Of a stretch of DNA of 64,000 nt, positions 34,541 to 46,195 are shown piece after piece. Both the position numbers and the translations under genes were made by a program. A model generated the notes under the pieces. It was not told the origin of the DNA. It searched no databases and saw only the letters and a list, made by a program, of their open reading frames with translations. This DNA comes from Siphonodentalium dalli. Its lineage: Eukaryota; Mollusca; Scaphopoda; Gadilida; Siphonodentaliidae. How positions within the stretch are numbered: position 1 is the first letter of the stretch; each line of letters starts with the position of its first letter. The stretch spans positions 199,177,239-199,241,238 of the forward strand of contig CP136069.1 in NCBI GenBank assembly GCA_032622095.1, in the 5' to 3' direction.

Positions 34541-37500
34541 AGTGACACATGAAATTTACAAACTGTTCTACTCTGTACTATTATCCCAATGGATATACAG
34601 AGTGACACATGAAATTTACAAACTGTTCTACTCTGTACTATTATCCCAATGGATATACAGAGTGACACATGAAATTTACAAACTGTTCTACTCTGTACTA
34701 TTATCCCAATGGATATACAGAGTGACACATGAAATTTACAAACTGTTCTACTCTGTACTATTATCCCAATGGATATACAGAGTGACACATGAAATTTACA
34801 AACTGTGACACATGAAATTTACAAACTGTTCTACTCTGTACTATTATCCCAATGGATATACAGAGTGACACATGAAATTTACAAACTGTTCTACTCTGTA
34901 CTATTATCCCAATGAATATACAGAGTGACACATGAAATTTACAAACTGTTCTACTCTGTACTATTATCCCAATGGATATACAGAGTGACACATGAAATTT
35001 ACAAACTGTGACACATGAAATTTACAAACTGTTCTACTCTGTACTATTATCCCAATGGATATACAGAGTGACACATGAAATTTACAAACTGTTCTACTCT
35101 GTACTATTATCCCAATGGATATACAGAGTGACACATGAAATTTACAAACTGTTCTACTCTGTACTATTATCCCAATGAATATACAGAGTGACACATGAAA
35201 TTTACAAACTGTTCTACTCTGTACTATTATCCCAATGAATATACAGAGTGACACATGAAATTTACAAACTGTTCTACTCTGTACTATTATCCCAATGGAT
35301 ATACAGAGTGACACATGAAATTTACAAACTGTTCTACTCTGTACTATTATCCCAATGGATATACAGAGTGACACATGAAATTTACAAACTGTTCTACTCT
35401 GTACTATTATCCCAATGAATATACAGAGTGACACATGAAATTTACAAACTGTTCTACTCTGTACTATTATCCCAATGAATATACAGAGTGACACATGAAA
35501 TTTACAAACTGTTCTACTCTGTACTATTATCCCAATGGATATACAGAGTGACACATGAAATTTACAAACTGTTCTACTCTGTACTATTATCCCAATGAAT
35601 ATACAGAATGACACATGAAATTTACAAACTGTTCTACTATGTACTATTATCCCAATGAATATACAGAGTGACACATGAAATTTACAAACTGTTCTACTCT
35701 GTACAATTATCCCAATGGATATACAGAGTGACACATGAAATTTACAAACTGTTCTACTCTGTACTATTATCCCAATGGATATACAGAGTGACACATGAAA
35801 TTTACAAACTGTTCTACTCTACTATTATCCCAATGGATATACAGAGTGACACATGAAATTTACAAACTGTTCTACTATGTACTATTATCCCAATGAATAT
35901 ACAGAGTGACACATGAAATTTACAAACTGTTCTACTCTGTACAATTATCCCAATGGATATACAGAGTGACACATGAAATTTACAAACTGTTCTACTCTGT
36001 ACTATTATCCCAATGGATATACAGAGTGACACATGAAATTTACAAACTGTTCTACTCTGTACTATTATCCCAATGAATATACAGAGTGACACATGAAATT
36101 TACAAACTGTTCTACTCTGTACTATTATCCCAATGGATATACAGAGTGACACATGAAATTTACAAACTGTTCTACTCTGTACTATTATCCCAATGGATAT
36201 ACAGAGTGACACATGAAATTTACAAACTGTTCTACTCTGTACTATTATCCCAATGAATATACAGAGTGACACATGAAATTTACAAACTGTTCTACTCTGT
36301 ACTATTATCCCAATGAATATACAGAGTGACACATGAAATTTACAAACTGTTCTACTCTATACTATTATCCCAATGGATATACAGAGTGACACGTGAAATT
36401 TACAAACTGTTCTACTCTGTACTATTATCCCAATGAATATACAGAGTGACACATGAAATTTACAAACTGTTCTACTCTGTACTATTATCCCAATGGATAT
36501 ACAGAGTGACACATGAAATTTACAAACTGTTCTACTCTGTACTATTATCCCAATGGATATACAGAGTGACACATGAAATTTACAAACTGTTCTACTCTAC
36601 TATTATCCAAATGGATATAACAGAGTGACACATGAAATTTACAAACTGTTCTACTCTGTACTATTATCCCAATGAATATACAGAGTGACACGTGAAATTT
36701 ACAAACTGTTCTACTCTGTACTATTATCCCAATGAATATACAGAGTGACACATGGAATGTACAAACTGTTCTACTCTGTACTATTATCCCAATGGATACA
36801 CAGTGACACATGGAATTTACAAACTGTTCTACTCTGTACTATTATCCCAATGAATATACAGAGTGACACATGAAATTTAGAAACTGTTCTACTCTGTACT
36901 ATTATCCCAATGGATATACAGAGTGACACGTGAAATTTACAAACTGTTCTACTCTGTACTATTATCCCAATGGATATACAGAGTGACACATGAAATTTAC
37001 AAACTGTTCTACTCTGTACTATTATCCCAATGGATATACAGAGTGACACATGAAATCTACAAACTGTTCTACTCTGTAATATTATCCAAATGGATATACA
37101 GAGTGACACATGAAATTTACAAACTGTTCTACTCTGTACTATTATCCCAATGGATATACAGAGTGACACATGAAATTTACAAACTGTTCTACTCTCTACT
37201 ATTATACCAATGGATATACAGAGTGACACATGAAATGTACAAACTGTTCTACTCTCTACTATTATACCAATGGATATACAGAGTGACACATGAAATTTAC
37301 AAACTGTTCTACTCTGTACTATTATCCCAATGGATATACAGAGTGACACATGAAATTTACAAACTGTTCTACTCTGTACTATTATCCCAATGGATATACA
37401 GAGTGACACATGAAATCTACAAACTGTTCTACTCTGTAATATTATCCAAATGGATATACAGAGTGACACATGAAATTTACAAACTGTTCTACTCTCTACT

Positions 37501-38246
37501 ATTATCCCAATGGATATACAGAGTGACACATGCAATTTACAAACTGTTCTACTCTGTACTATTATCCCAATGGATATACAGAGTGACACATGAAATTTAC
37601 AAACTGTTCTACTCTGTACTATTATCCAAATGGATATAAAGAGTGACACATGAAATTTAGAAACTGTTCTACTCTGTACTATTATCCCAATGGATATACA
37701 GAGTGACACATGAAATTTACAAACTGTTCTACTCTGTACTATTATCCAAATGGATATAAAGAGTGACACATGAAAGTTAGAAACTGTTCTACTCTACTAT
37801 TATCCAAATGGATATAAAGAGTGACACATGAAATTTAGAAACTGTTCTACTCTGTACTATTATCCCAATGGATATACAGAGTGACACATGAAATTTACAA
37901 ACTGTTCTACTCTGTACTATTATCCAAATGGATATAAAGAGTGACACATGAAATTTACAAACTGTTCTACTCTGTACTATTATCCCAATGAATATACAGT
38001 GACACATGAAATTTACAAACTGTTCTCTTCTGTACTATTATCCCAATGAATATACAGAGTGACACATGAAATGTACAAACTGTTCTACTCTGTACTATTA
38101 TCCCAATGGATATACAGAGTGACACATGAAATTTACAAACTGTTCTACTCTGTACTATTATCCCAATGGATATACAGAGTGACACATGAAATTTACAAAC
38201 TGTTCTACTCTGTACTATTATCCAAATGGATATACAGAGTGACACA
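34541..38246. repeat. 60-bp satellite array, about 62 copies
   Basis: The unit starts agtgacacatgaaatttaca, continues aactgttctactctgtacta and ends ttatcccaatggatatacag. Units are nearly identical on the left (ggatat/gaatat variants) and more varied on the right (ccaaatggatataaag, gaaatctac, gtaatatt). A six-unit block with the same variants recurs 360 bp apart (37021 and 37381). Short 23-bp partial units occur near 34807 and 35009. Since 60 is divisible by three and the unit has no stop in some frames, long spurious reading frames appear on both strands; none is a gene. Confidence 0.97.
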
Positions 38247-38380
38247 ATACCAAATTAATAAAAAAATATTAAAAATTATAAAAAAAATTAAAAATGTTAA
38301 AATGTTTTAAAAATTTAAAAATTTAAAAACAATTTAATTTAAAAAAATAAAAAAATAAAATATAAAATTAACTCTAAATT
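38247..38380. repeat. A/T-rich low-complexity tract
   Basis: Follows the satellite directly; almost entirely A and T with many aaaaat and aatttaaa strings. Confidence 0.8.
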
Positions 38381-38849
38381 TATTTGATTACACGACTCAA
38401 ATATGCCCTTGTATACTATCTAAAATACTAGGATTATACTTATATTTTATTTATTACTATAAAGACAATTGAAAACTGCCGCAAGGTAGACTGCTCTGGA
38501 CATCATTAGTGAAATTTTCCACTACCGACGTCCAAGACAGGGGTACCTCTACTGTAGGCCCTGGATACGAGCATCCCCCTGCTCATATATTTTGGGTATT
38601 ATAAAACATTATCCCAATGAATATAACAGCGTAGTGTTCTCATTTATGTTATGATGTAATTTGTTGCTCCAATCGAGACAGTTACGCTCTCTTTTATTGC
38701 ACTCCCATTGATGATTAAAAGATTGTTTCGCTGATTTTTTCACCCAAATATTAATAAGAGTACAGGGCCAAATAACGACCATACAGGTGGGAAATTTATC
38801 GCTGGAATTAATAAGTATATGTATCCTTATCTGGTACTCAAGAATACTG

Positions 38850-39676
38850 TTGCTTACAACAAATTGCTTTTTAGAAGAGTAGACCAATATAAATAAGGCC
38901 AAAAAAAATAAATTGGTTTATCAGTATTATATAATTCTAGGTGGCTCCTGTTGTGTAAGAAACCACAACAGAAAAAGAAAAAAAAAATGTATGGTCTCTT
39001 CCGTAAAAACTATCTGTCTGTATCTGTAGCTGTTACCTCCTAGTAACCAAAGCTAGAGTGGCAGTGTCGTTTATTTTATGGAAGTCACCAGTATTATTAT
39101 TCCTAATTATTTAAGTATAAATGTCATGATTCTGGGTTGGAGAATCATTGCTTTATCTGTCAGAAGCATCGTTGATGAATCAGAATGGGTTTAACTTAAG
39201 TTTGGTGGAATCGGTTCTTCGTTGTTGCCAAGCTCACCGAGAAATAGCTGCCTTCTCAACTGCCTGAGGTTACTAACCTCTACTGCTTGCATAAACCAAT
39301 CTCGATCAACTTTATCACTCTAGTAACTTTTATCGGAATCATGTCCAGTGCGTAATTATGGAAAGTAAATAAAACAAAACGTAGTGATAAAGTGATATTC
39401 CAAATGATCATAAAAAGTTCTGCTTTACTTAAAATGATTAATTAGAGACTCTGTATGTACCCTATGGGTTTATAATTATCTTGCTGTTTGATGGTTGGAA
39501 TACAATCACCTGATGCAGGTCATTTTGTTCAATGTGGTGTACCTTGACTTGACAATTGTAATTTGGCAAAAACATTTATCCAAATTTTAAATTCTTGCTA
39601 GGCTTACATGTATCTTGTACAGTAGTAACGCTACGTAATGTTCTAGTAAGTTCACATCACAGTAATTTGGCATACC
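38850..39676. other. EPS15L1 intron, nothing recognised
   Basis: Unique-looking AT-rich sequence with no exon signature or repeat seen. Confidence 0.4.
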
Positions 39677-39678
39677 TA

Positions 39679-39829
39679 CAGTAATGCCCTAAGTAATCGA
39701 CTCTTTAACTACAGCAGAATTATGGGTAACTTTTCGATGAATGGCAACAAGCCATATTTCCTACTAAATCCTGAAAAGTTACCCATAATTCTGCTGTAGT
39801 TAAAGAATTGATTACTTAGGGCATTACTG
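39679..39829. mobile_element. TA-flanked hairpin MITE
   Basis: A 151-bp element with arms of about 57 bp: cagtaatgccctaagtaatc and its near-complement, plus aactacagcagaattatggg + taacttttc on each side. The terminal CAG...CTG is flanked by TA on both sides (39677-39678, 39830-39831), as in Tc1/mariner elements. Confidence 0.75.
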
Positions 39830-39839
39830 TATTTATTTT

Positions 39840-40034
39840 TTTATACACCCGTTTTAAAAAAAATTGGACTTATTATGTTATTGGTCTAATGGGGTGTCTG
39901 TTTGTCTGTCCGTTTTTCCGTTTGCTTTTTGTTTCTGGATGATAACTTTAGACCGTCTGAACACAATGGATTGAAATTTGGTATGTGAGTTAACTAGCCC
40001 AAAATACATATCAAGTTCGAATTTGGGTTTCACC
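39840..40034 (+). repeat. Dispersed repeat N, left part, interrupted by an insertion
   Basis: tggatgataactttagac, tgaaatttggtatgtg, aaaatacatatcaagttcg match 57604-57835. The continuation of that repeat (cagagttatggcccttgttg) is found at 41288-41350, so the sequence between was inserted into it. Confidence 0.65.
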
Positions 40035-41281
40035 CAGAGATGAAAGTTTTCCGGAATTTGACGGAATTCCGGGATTTAAAAAAAAAATCCCAAGTCTTCA
40101 GGAATGAAAATTAATTCCGGAATTATTTCATCAATATTCATTACTAAGCAGCTTTGGGTTATTGTTTCTTAAGATAACTACAAATCCGAACGAAAATTAT
40201 AGGGGGTGAGGTTTGCGAAACGAAAATCGGACATCGATTAAGTTCGCCGGCGATTTGTTGTTCTTGTAAAAAAAAAAGCCGGCCGTTATTACGAGCACCG
40301 GCTAACTTTTCGATTCACCGGTCACAGACAAAGTTATTTACGATGCCTCTGTTGATTGGCGCTGCTATTGCAAGAGACTCTGCAATGCTTCAATATCAGC
40401 CAATCGCGATGGATTATACATTGAAATTACGATGCCGATCTGGCGCCAATATATTTTCAAGAATTCGAAGTGTTTATTGCTCGATCGGCAATAATTATTT
40501 TGTGTTATCGGCATTAAATGATGGAATTGAAAAGTCAGGAATATCTTTCGAAAAAGTAGGAGAATATTAAAAATAAATTTAAATAGAGCTGGCTTCAGGA
40601 AAAGGATGATAATGGCGACTATTTGTCTGACTTTGTGCGAAAAATATACCGTCCTTCGCAAAATGTTTGTGGTGCAACAAAGATATCAGCTACGGAAACG
40701 AAGGAAAGAAGGCCTTAAAAGTACATTCAAACTCAGTGCTACATCGTGGACATCGTAAAAACATACAAACAAATCAGTATCTACCTGCAACTTTCTTCAA
40801 TGTAAAAGTCAAGCAGGGCATATTGCAACCAGAAGAAAAACAATCCCTTCCTGGTGGTGGTGATCGTGAAAGGTGCACTCTCCCCTATGGGGCACCTCTT
40901 AATGTGCATGATGGAAATCTGTGTTCCAATAACATTCGGAAGCCAGATGTAAAACCTTTTGCGAACATTATTGATAGAAAATCGTATGCAGAAGGCCGAA
41001 CATTGGCATTTTTGTGTGAGAATTCTCTTCCGTTATCACTTACACCACATCTGATAAAATATGCAAAGGAGATGGCTAAGGACCGTGCAGTACTTGGGGA
41101 GTTATCCATGGAGCGAACAACTGCAAGTTATAAACTCAAGGATGGATTGGCAGAAGCGTACCATAAAGCGCTTGTTCGTGACATGAAATATTCAACATTC
41201 TCCCTGAACAATGATGAGTGCTTAAGCAACAAAAATGAGAAGGTACTTTCCATCCTTGTGTCGTATAATTTCACCTGCTAA
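40035..41281 (+). pseudogene. BED-finger (hAT-type) transposase fragment
   Basis: From about 40631 an open frame encodes a BED-type zinc finger, SFAKCLWCNKDISYGNEGKK with downstream HSNSVLHRGH, then RKSYAEGRTLAFLCENSLPL and a C-terminal part ending KVLSILVSYN. The finger plus following helix-rich region is typical of ZBED/hAT transposase-like proteins. The catalytic RNase-H-like domain and C-terminal dimerisation region are absent, so this is truncated. The final residues and stop come from the interrupted repeat. Similar octamers gtttcacc (40027) and atttcacc (41268) may be the target duplication. Confidence 0.65.
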
Positions 41282-41398
41282 TTTTCACCAGAGTTACGGC
41301 TCTTTGTTGGAATTACAATTTGTGTATTTTGCCTCGCCCTAGCGATGCTCATGTTCTCTGATCATGTCACTACTCATTACTTTACCATTTTATTTTAG

Positions 41399-41449
41399 GG
41401 TCCTGTCGATTTGACACCATCGGATGGAGCTGTTGCTTGGTGCATAGGT
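41399..41449 (+). CDS. EPS15L1: EPS15-like adaptor, 51-nt microexon between EH1 and EH2
   Basis: The acceptor accattttattttag opens 17 codons, GPVDLTPSDGAVAWCIG, and the donor is a consensus GTATGT. Joined in phase 0 to the exon at 46086 it gives W-C-I-G-S-T-E-K-S-K-Y-D, aligning without gaps to the W-A-V-x-x-E-x-K-A-K-Y-D that opens EH2 in EPS15 proteins. The exon is too short for frame-based detection; splice sites, phase and the Trp make the case. Confidence 0.8.
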
Positions 41450-41608
41450 GTATGTATGAATCCTACATAAATTAAAAATCTTTCCTTATATTACATGTAT
41501 GAGTTATATCTTAATTGACTGTAAACATGTCATGTATAAAAATAATTCTCTTTATCTAATTGTATATTTCATAATTATTGATCTAACTCATAACAATTGA
41601 ATTGGTTT

Positions 41609-42003
41609 AACCCTTTACCCAACAAACCGGCCAAAACCGGCCAAATAAAGCTTCAACAGCCTAAAATATCTTCGGTCTGTCTCAATAGAACCATACAAAT
41701 ATGGATATCATTGGAACCGGCTCATTGACCACATTGTGATGGTTACAGTTATGCCCTGTGCCAATGCATTCTCTTATATATGCGAGTCGACCATAGGTCG
41801 CCTCGCATATATAAGAGAATGCATTGGCCATTGTTTTTGTTTTTTTTACACTTTTTACCATTTTTTCTTACATTCTTTAACAATTTTATAATTTTTAATG
41901 TGTTAAGCCAATGCATTCTTTTATATATGCGAGGCGACCTATGGTCGACTCGCATATATAAGAGAATGCATTGGCACAGGGCCCTTCTGTTGGGTAAAGG
42001 GTT
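41609..42003. mobile_element. PiggyBac-like MITE, family A copy 2 (complete)
   Basis: Termini aaccctttacccaaca and tgttgggtaaagggtt are perfect 16-bp inverted repeats including part of TTAA, which is present at 41607-41610 and 42002-42005. Two full hairpin cores (about 41762-41828 and 41909-41975) are inverted relative to each other around an AT-rich centre. Confidence 0.88.
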
Positions 42004-42005
42004 AA

Positions 42006-42214
42006 CCCTTACATGACAGGAACTGTGCTCATACAGCAATAAAGATCCTGTGCCTGTGCATTTTCATATATATGTGTATTATGCGAGCCTATTATTGTTA
42101 GGCCAATGTGTTCTATTATATATGCGAGGCTCCCTATGGGAGACTTGCATATATAAGAGAATACATTGGCACATGGTTTTTGCAAAATTTCAGGAAGCTC
42201 CAATCATGGAAGTG
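42006..42214. mobile_element. PiggyBac-like MITE, family B copy 2
   Basis: Starts cccttacatgacagg immediately after the TTAA shared with family A copy 2 and ends agctccaatcatggaagtg before TTAA (42215-42218). The core reads ccaatgtgttctattatata ... gagaatacattgg. Confidence 0.78.
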
Positions 42215-42239
42215 TTAAATGACTGTAAACATTTTATGT

Positions 42240-42565
42240 CATGTAGCATATATAGAGGATCTCACATGAGTTTCTATTTTATAAGGAATTTATCAACCGA
42301 GTTCACTAAATTCGCTTTGAGCCGAGGTTTACCGAGGCTCAAATAGAATTTAGAGGACGAGGTTGATAAATTACGTATAAAATAGGACAAGTGTGAGATA
42401 CCTTTTATCATATGATCAAATAAACCCGAAGCAACGCGAAATATTCATCGAAAACAACAATCATAAACTACAGCGATCGCAAGTTATTTGAAGAACGCCG
42501 TGAAGTCATCGCACTCGCTGATATTAAACGTGTCTATTACCGATAATTATGAAACTGCTTTTATG
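42240..42565. repeat. Family K hairpin repeat, copy 1
   Basis: Hairpin with arms tctattttataaggaattta + tcaaccgag and gaggttgataaattacgtat + aaaatag around gagccgaggtttaccgaggctc. The flank (cgtgtctattac, tcgaaaacaacaat) is present in reverse complement at 50500-50830. Confidence 0.75.
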
Positions 42566-42617
42566 GCCAAATTATGTGATAAATAATACTAATAATTCTC
42601 TTTATCTAATTTTTAGC

Positions 42618-44893
42618 TCACCTGAGACGAAGTCTCCGGTGGAGCTATAGTCATCACTCCTCGTCCGTCTGTGCGTCCGTCTGTCCGTCTGGCCGTCTGT
42701 CCGTCCGTCCGTCCTTCAACTTTTTTTTAAACATCTTCTCCTCTGAAACCATCATACCGAATTGGTTCATATTTGGTGTGGATGTTCCCTAGGTGACTCT
42801 CATTCAGATTTGTTCAAATGAGGTCACCAAGTCAAATAGTTTTGATGTCAGGACCATAACTATTTTTCCGCATAGTAATTCTTAAAACGACTTCTTTTCT
42901 GAAGTTGTTGGGCCGAATGGGTTCATATTTGGTATGAGGGTACCTTGGGTGACTGTGGTTCAGATTTGTTCAAATGAGGTCACTGGGTCAAATGTGGGTG
43001 GGGCTATGGACATAAATCTGAATTTGTTAATTTTTTTTTCAATTTAACTTATTGCTCAATTTAACCAACAAAAAAAAATATATATATATATATTTTATTT
43101 TTAATAAATAATTTTTTTTTTATTAAATAAAATATTTTATTTTTAAATAAAATTAAAAAAAACCCATTAAAATTTTGAAGAACCTATGACATTACATCTT
43201 TGGGAGGGGAGGGGAGGTACCTCTAGTCACTCCACTATATTTGGTTGAAATCAGGGGTTTGGGAGAAATCAGGAACAGACAGATGTACAGAAATGTTCAG
43301 TAAATTACTTTAATCTTTGTATTCTCTACTACAGCAAGCCACCCATGTGCTCTGATGGATACATGTTTATACAACTGGCAGATGGGTAGATAACAACTGC
43401 TATGCCATAGTGCTATCCATCCCCAGAGAGTGTAATTCATGTCATTTGTAATTTAAATGAGATTAATGGTGTTATCAATGAAGCACCCTTGTTGTTTACA
43501 TTATCACTCAGTGGTCATTAAAATCAGATTAATTTCATTTTCTCCAAGTTTGAATTAAGAGTGTCTGGCATTTGTAGAATAAGGTTCCCACAGCTCCACA
43601 CAGCAGGCTAGCATAACCAAATACACCCTCTGAGAACCTTATTCTGCTTAGGCCTCATCTTCTGGGAAGTATCTAGAGTCTCAAGATCTCATTCTGCTTA
43701 GGCCTCATCTTCTGGGAAGTATATATAGTATCAAATTTACGTTGTTGTTAGTTAAATTTCCCTTCTAGGAAGTTTCTATATCCCCTAATTTGCAGAAGAT
43801 AAAATTCACAATTGAGGGGCCCAATGGGTGAACATCACCAACTTCAACTGTGGAACTTCAATCTTATTCTAGGTCTTCCATAGCAGTTGAGGGCCTTATC
43901 AGAATGAGGTCCCCAGAGGGTGAATTTAGCGTCACTAAATTCACCCTCTGGGGACCTCATTCTGCAAATGACAGACACACTATCACACTATTTCAAGGCT
44001 TGATTGTATAATACATTGTGTTGCTTGAGGCCAGGCATGCACAATGTAGAAACAGACACGATTTTTGTGATGCTATCCCGCACAGCAGGCTAGCATCACC
44101 AAATTCACCCTCTGGAGAACTCATTCTGCTTAGGCCTCATCTTCTGGGAAGTATCTATAGTATCAAATTTACATTGTTTTTAGTTAAATTTCCCTTCTAG
44201 GAAGTTTCTATATCCCCTAATTTGCAGAAGATAAAATTCATAAATGAGGTGCCCAATGGGTGAATATCACCAACTTCAACTGGGGAACTTAATTCTTATC
44301 CATATCAGATTTGTGAAAATGGGATCACAAAGTCAAATAAGGGCAGAGCAAGAGACTTAACTATTTCACTACATAGTAATTCTTAAAATATGTTTGCAAG
44401 AACTAGTTGGCTTATATAGAATGGAATGTTCTTCCTTGACTGCAATTCAGATTTTTTTTAATGGGGTCACCTGGTCAAATAGGGGCCAAGCGAAGGACAG
44501 TTTCCCTCTTAATATGCTTCCTTCACAAGGACCATCAGGTCTATTTTACTGATATTTATGATATGTATGAAGGGTTCTTTGGTGTCTGGGATTCAAATTT
44601 ATTCAGATGGGATCACCAGGTTAAATAGGGTGGGACCAGGGACATAACTATATGTCTCTATAGTAATTCTTAAAATGTCTTCTCAAGAGAGTTTGGACTA
44701 TTTAGCTTACATATAGTATGGAGGAATCAGGAGGATCCTTTAGTGACTGAGATTCAGATTTGTTAAAATGAGGTCAACCTGTCAAGAAATGGCAGGCTAT
44801 GGGGAGTTAACACTTTTGTGTCCAATAAAATCATCGAAATACCAAATTCATTAAAACATCTACCTTGGAACCAACTGATTGGTCTGACATACA
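42618..44893. mobile_element. Dispersed repeat L with internal units, interrupted by family G
   Basis: Begins agctcacctgagacgaagtc + tccggtggagct, a hairpin start common in molluscan repeats, then a gtccgtctgtccg run. Internal units of about 140-160 bp share tcagatttgttcaaatgagg + tcac (42806, 42960, then diverged near 44306, 44452, 44589, 44750). An A/T low-complexity tract lies at 43055-43165. Family G copies (43575-44300) are nested inside. It may be a non-autonomous Helitron-like element; no termini confirm this. Confidence 0.55.
43575..44300. mobile_element. Foldback MITE family G, two nested copies
   Basis: cagaatgaggtccccagagg + gtgaattta (43910) pairs with taaattcaccctctggggac + ctcattctgc (43936). 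The block ttctgcttaggcctcatctt + ctgggaagtat occurs three times (43642, 43696, 44128), and ccctaatttgcagaagataa twice, indicating partial duplication. Confidence 0.65.
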
Positions 44894-45634
44894 TGTATTG
44901 TGTTTTGGGTACATGGATAATTGGGCTTCAAACATGTTTAAATGGTTTTAGAAAAAGGCGCTTGTGAGATTGGAAATTTCCAACAATTGAGAAAGTTTGA
45001 GGTGTCGGTTGTGAAATTCCAACCTAAGACTTGGGAGTCTGGAGCCCGGTCGGGAGGGGACTTGTTGAGCTGGGGGAGGGGGGTGATCAGTAGTGTACAG
45101 TTGGCAATTTCAAGGTGGATTTTCACCAAGCTACATACTTGAAGTCTCTCTAGCCACATATCCTGTTTAAATCTACTTCTTTTAAAGTGATTATGAAAAG
45201 TGCTGACTGTTTTGGTCTCCAGAGTCCCAGTCTTATCAATCTTTGCAGTCTGGTGAGCAACCCCACAGTCATTGACTGTCTTGTTTGTTTCATTTATCTA
45301 ACTTGTAACTTGGATTGGTTTAATAGGCATAAACAAAGACTTGGAAATTAGGCTCCGAGACACCTTCAACTTTTTTTAGAGTCTTATTCACTAGTATTCA
45401 TGGTCTTGGGCTGACATTACTTAACCTATTTTACTTTTCATTTATATTCTAGTGCTTTATTAAATGAAAATAATTTTTGTTCAAGAATTCTCTCCAGGAA
45501 GAGAATAAATTGTTAGATATATAATTTGCTATAAACTAAGTCTGATGGGGGGTATATAGAGATTGGTTCCAACTTGTAACTGTTAGTGTTATTGTATCAC
45601 AGTCGTCAGATTTGAATGATATTTTGTATGTTCA
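44894..45634. other. EPS15L1 intron, nothing recognised
   Basis: No exon, RNA or clear repeat seen; a purine-rich stretch (gagctgggggaggggggtg) lies near 45067. Confidence 0.4.
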
Positions 45635-45638
45635 TTAA

Positions 45639-45870
45639 CCCTTGCATGACTGGAGCTTCCTGAAATTTTGCGAAAATCCTGTGCCCATATTGAGCCTCGC
45701 ATATATCAGAGAATACATTGGCCTACCGATAATAATATTTACATTGACCATGTAAGCCAGTATATTCTCTTATATATGCAAGACTCCCTATGGGAGACTT
45801 GCATATATAAGAGAATGCACTGGCACAGGATCTTTAATGCTGCATCAGTGCAGCTCCCATCATCAAAGGG
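45639..45870. mobile_element. PiggyBac-like MITE, family B copy 3
   Basis: TTAA at 45635-45638 and 45871-45874. Ends cccttgcatgactggagct and agctcccatcatcaaaggg. Carries one good hairpin core copy (ttctcttatatatgcaagac + tccctatgggag and complement). Confidence 0.78.
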
Positions 45871-46085
45871 TTAACCAGCATGGGGAAAATTATATCAACA
45901 TTACACTTATTTTTTTGTTGTAGAATTACGGTTTTTAGACTGAAAAACGTTATCCCTGAGTAGACTTTTGGTCTTTGAATTTCTTTTGATTGTACAATTT
46001 TCAATTTAACATATTGGAGGTGCTTTAAATGTTCTTGTAAATTCTTTTCTCAGTAATATATCAGCTCCGTTATTTTGATCTTCAG

Positions 46086-46169
46086 TCAACAGAGAAGTCC
46101 AAGTATGACCAGGTTTTTGAGACACTCGGGCCTGTTAATGGTATTGTATCAGGAGACAAAGTGAGACCG
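46086..46169 (+). CDS. EPS15L1: EPS15-like adaptor, EH2 exon a
   Basis: The acceptor ttttgatcttcag opens 28 codons, STEKSKYDQVFETLGPVNGI then VSGDKVRP, ending at consensus donor GTAAGT. This is the first helix of EH2; the motif L-x-P-V-N-G-x-x-S-G-D-K-V is diagnostic for EPS15-family EH2. Phase 0 on both sides. Confidence 0.96.
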
Positions 46170-46195
46170 GTAAGTTAACTTTGTATGCCTATTAA

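Larger units (their letters stand above)
34397..38846. mobile_element. TIR element, family J copy 2, expanded by a satellite
   Basis: Left end tactcttgagtgtcaaataa + cagtacag; right end ccaaataacgaccatacagg ... tctggtactcaagaata, inverted relative to each other and related to the 22553-24157 element. Nearly all of the 4.45 kb between them is a 60-bp tandem array followed by AT-rich sequence. Confidence 0.55.

Noticed and set aside
34397-38246. CRISPR-like array
   Set aside because: Units are contiguous repeats without unique spacers, in an animal intron.
34494-38310. Long open frames on both strands (up to about 330 codons) repeating a 20-residue unit
   Set aside because: They follow from the 60-bp satellite period being divisible by three and the absence of stops in some phases; both strands are equally open and no start, splice or family signature supports a protein.
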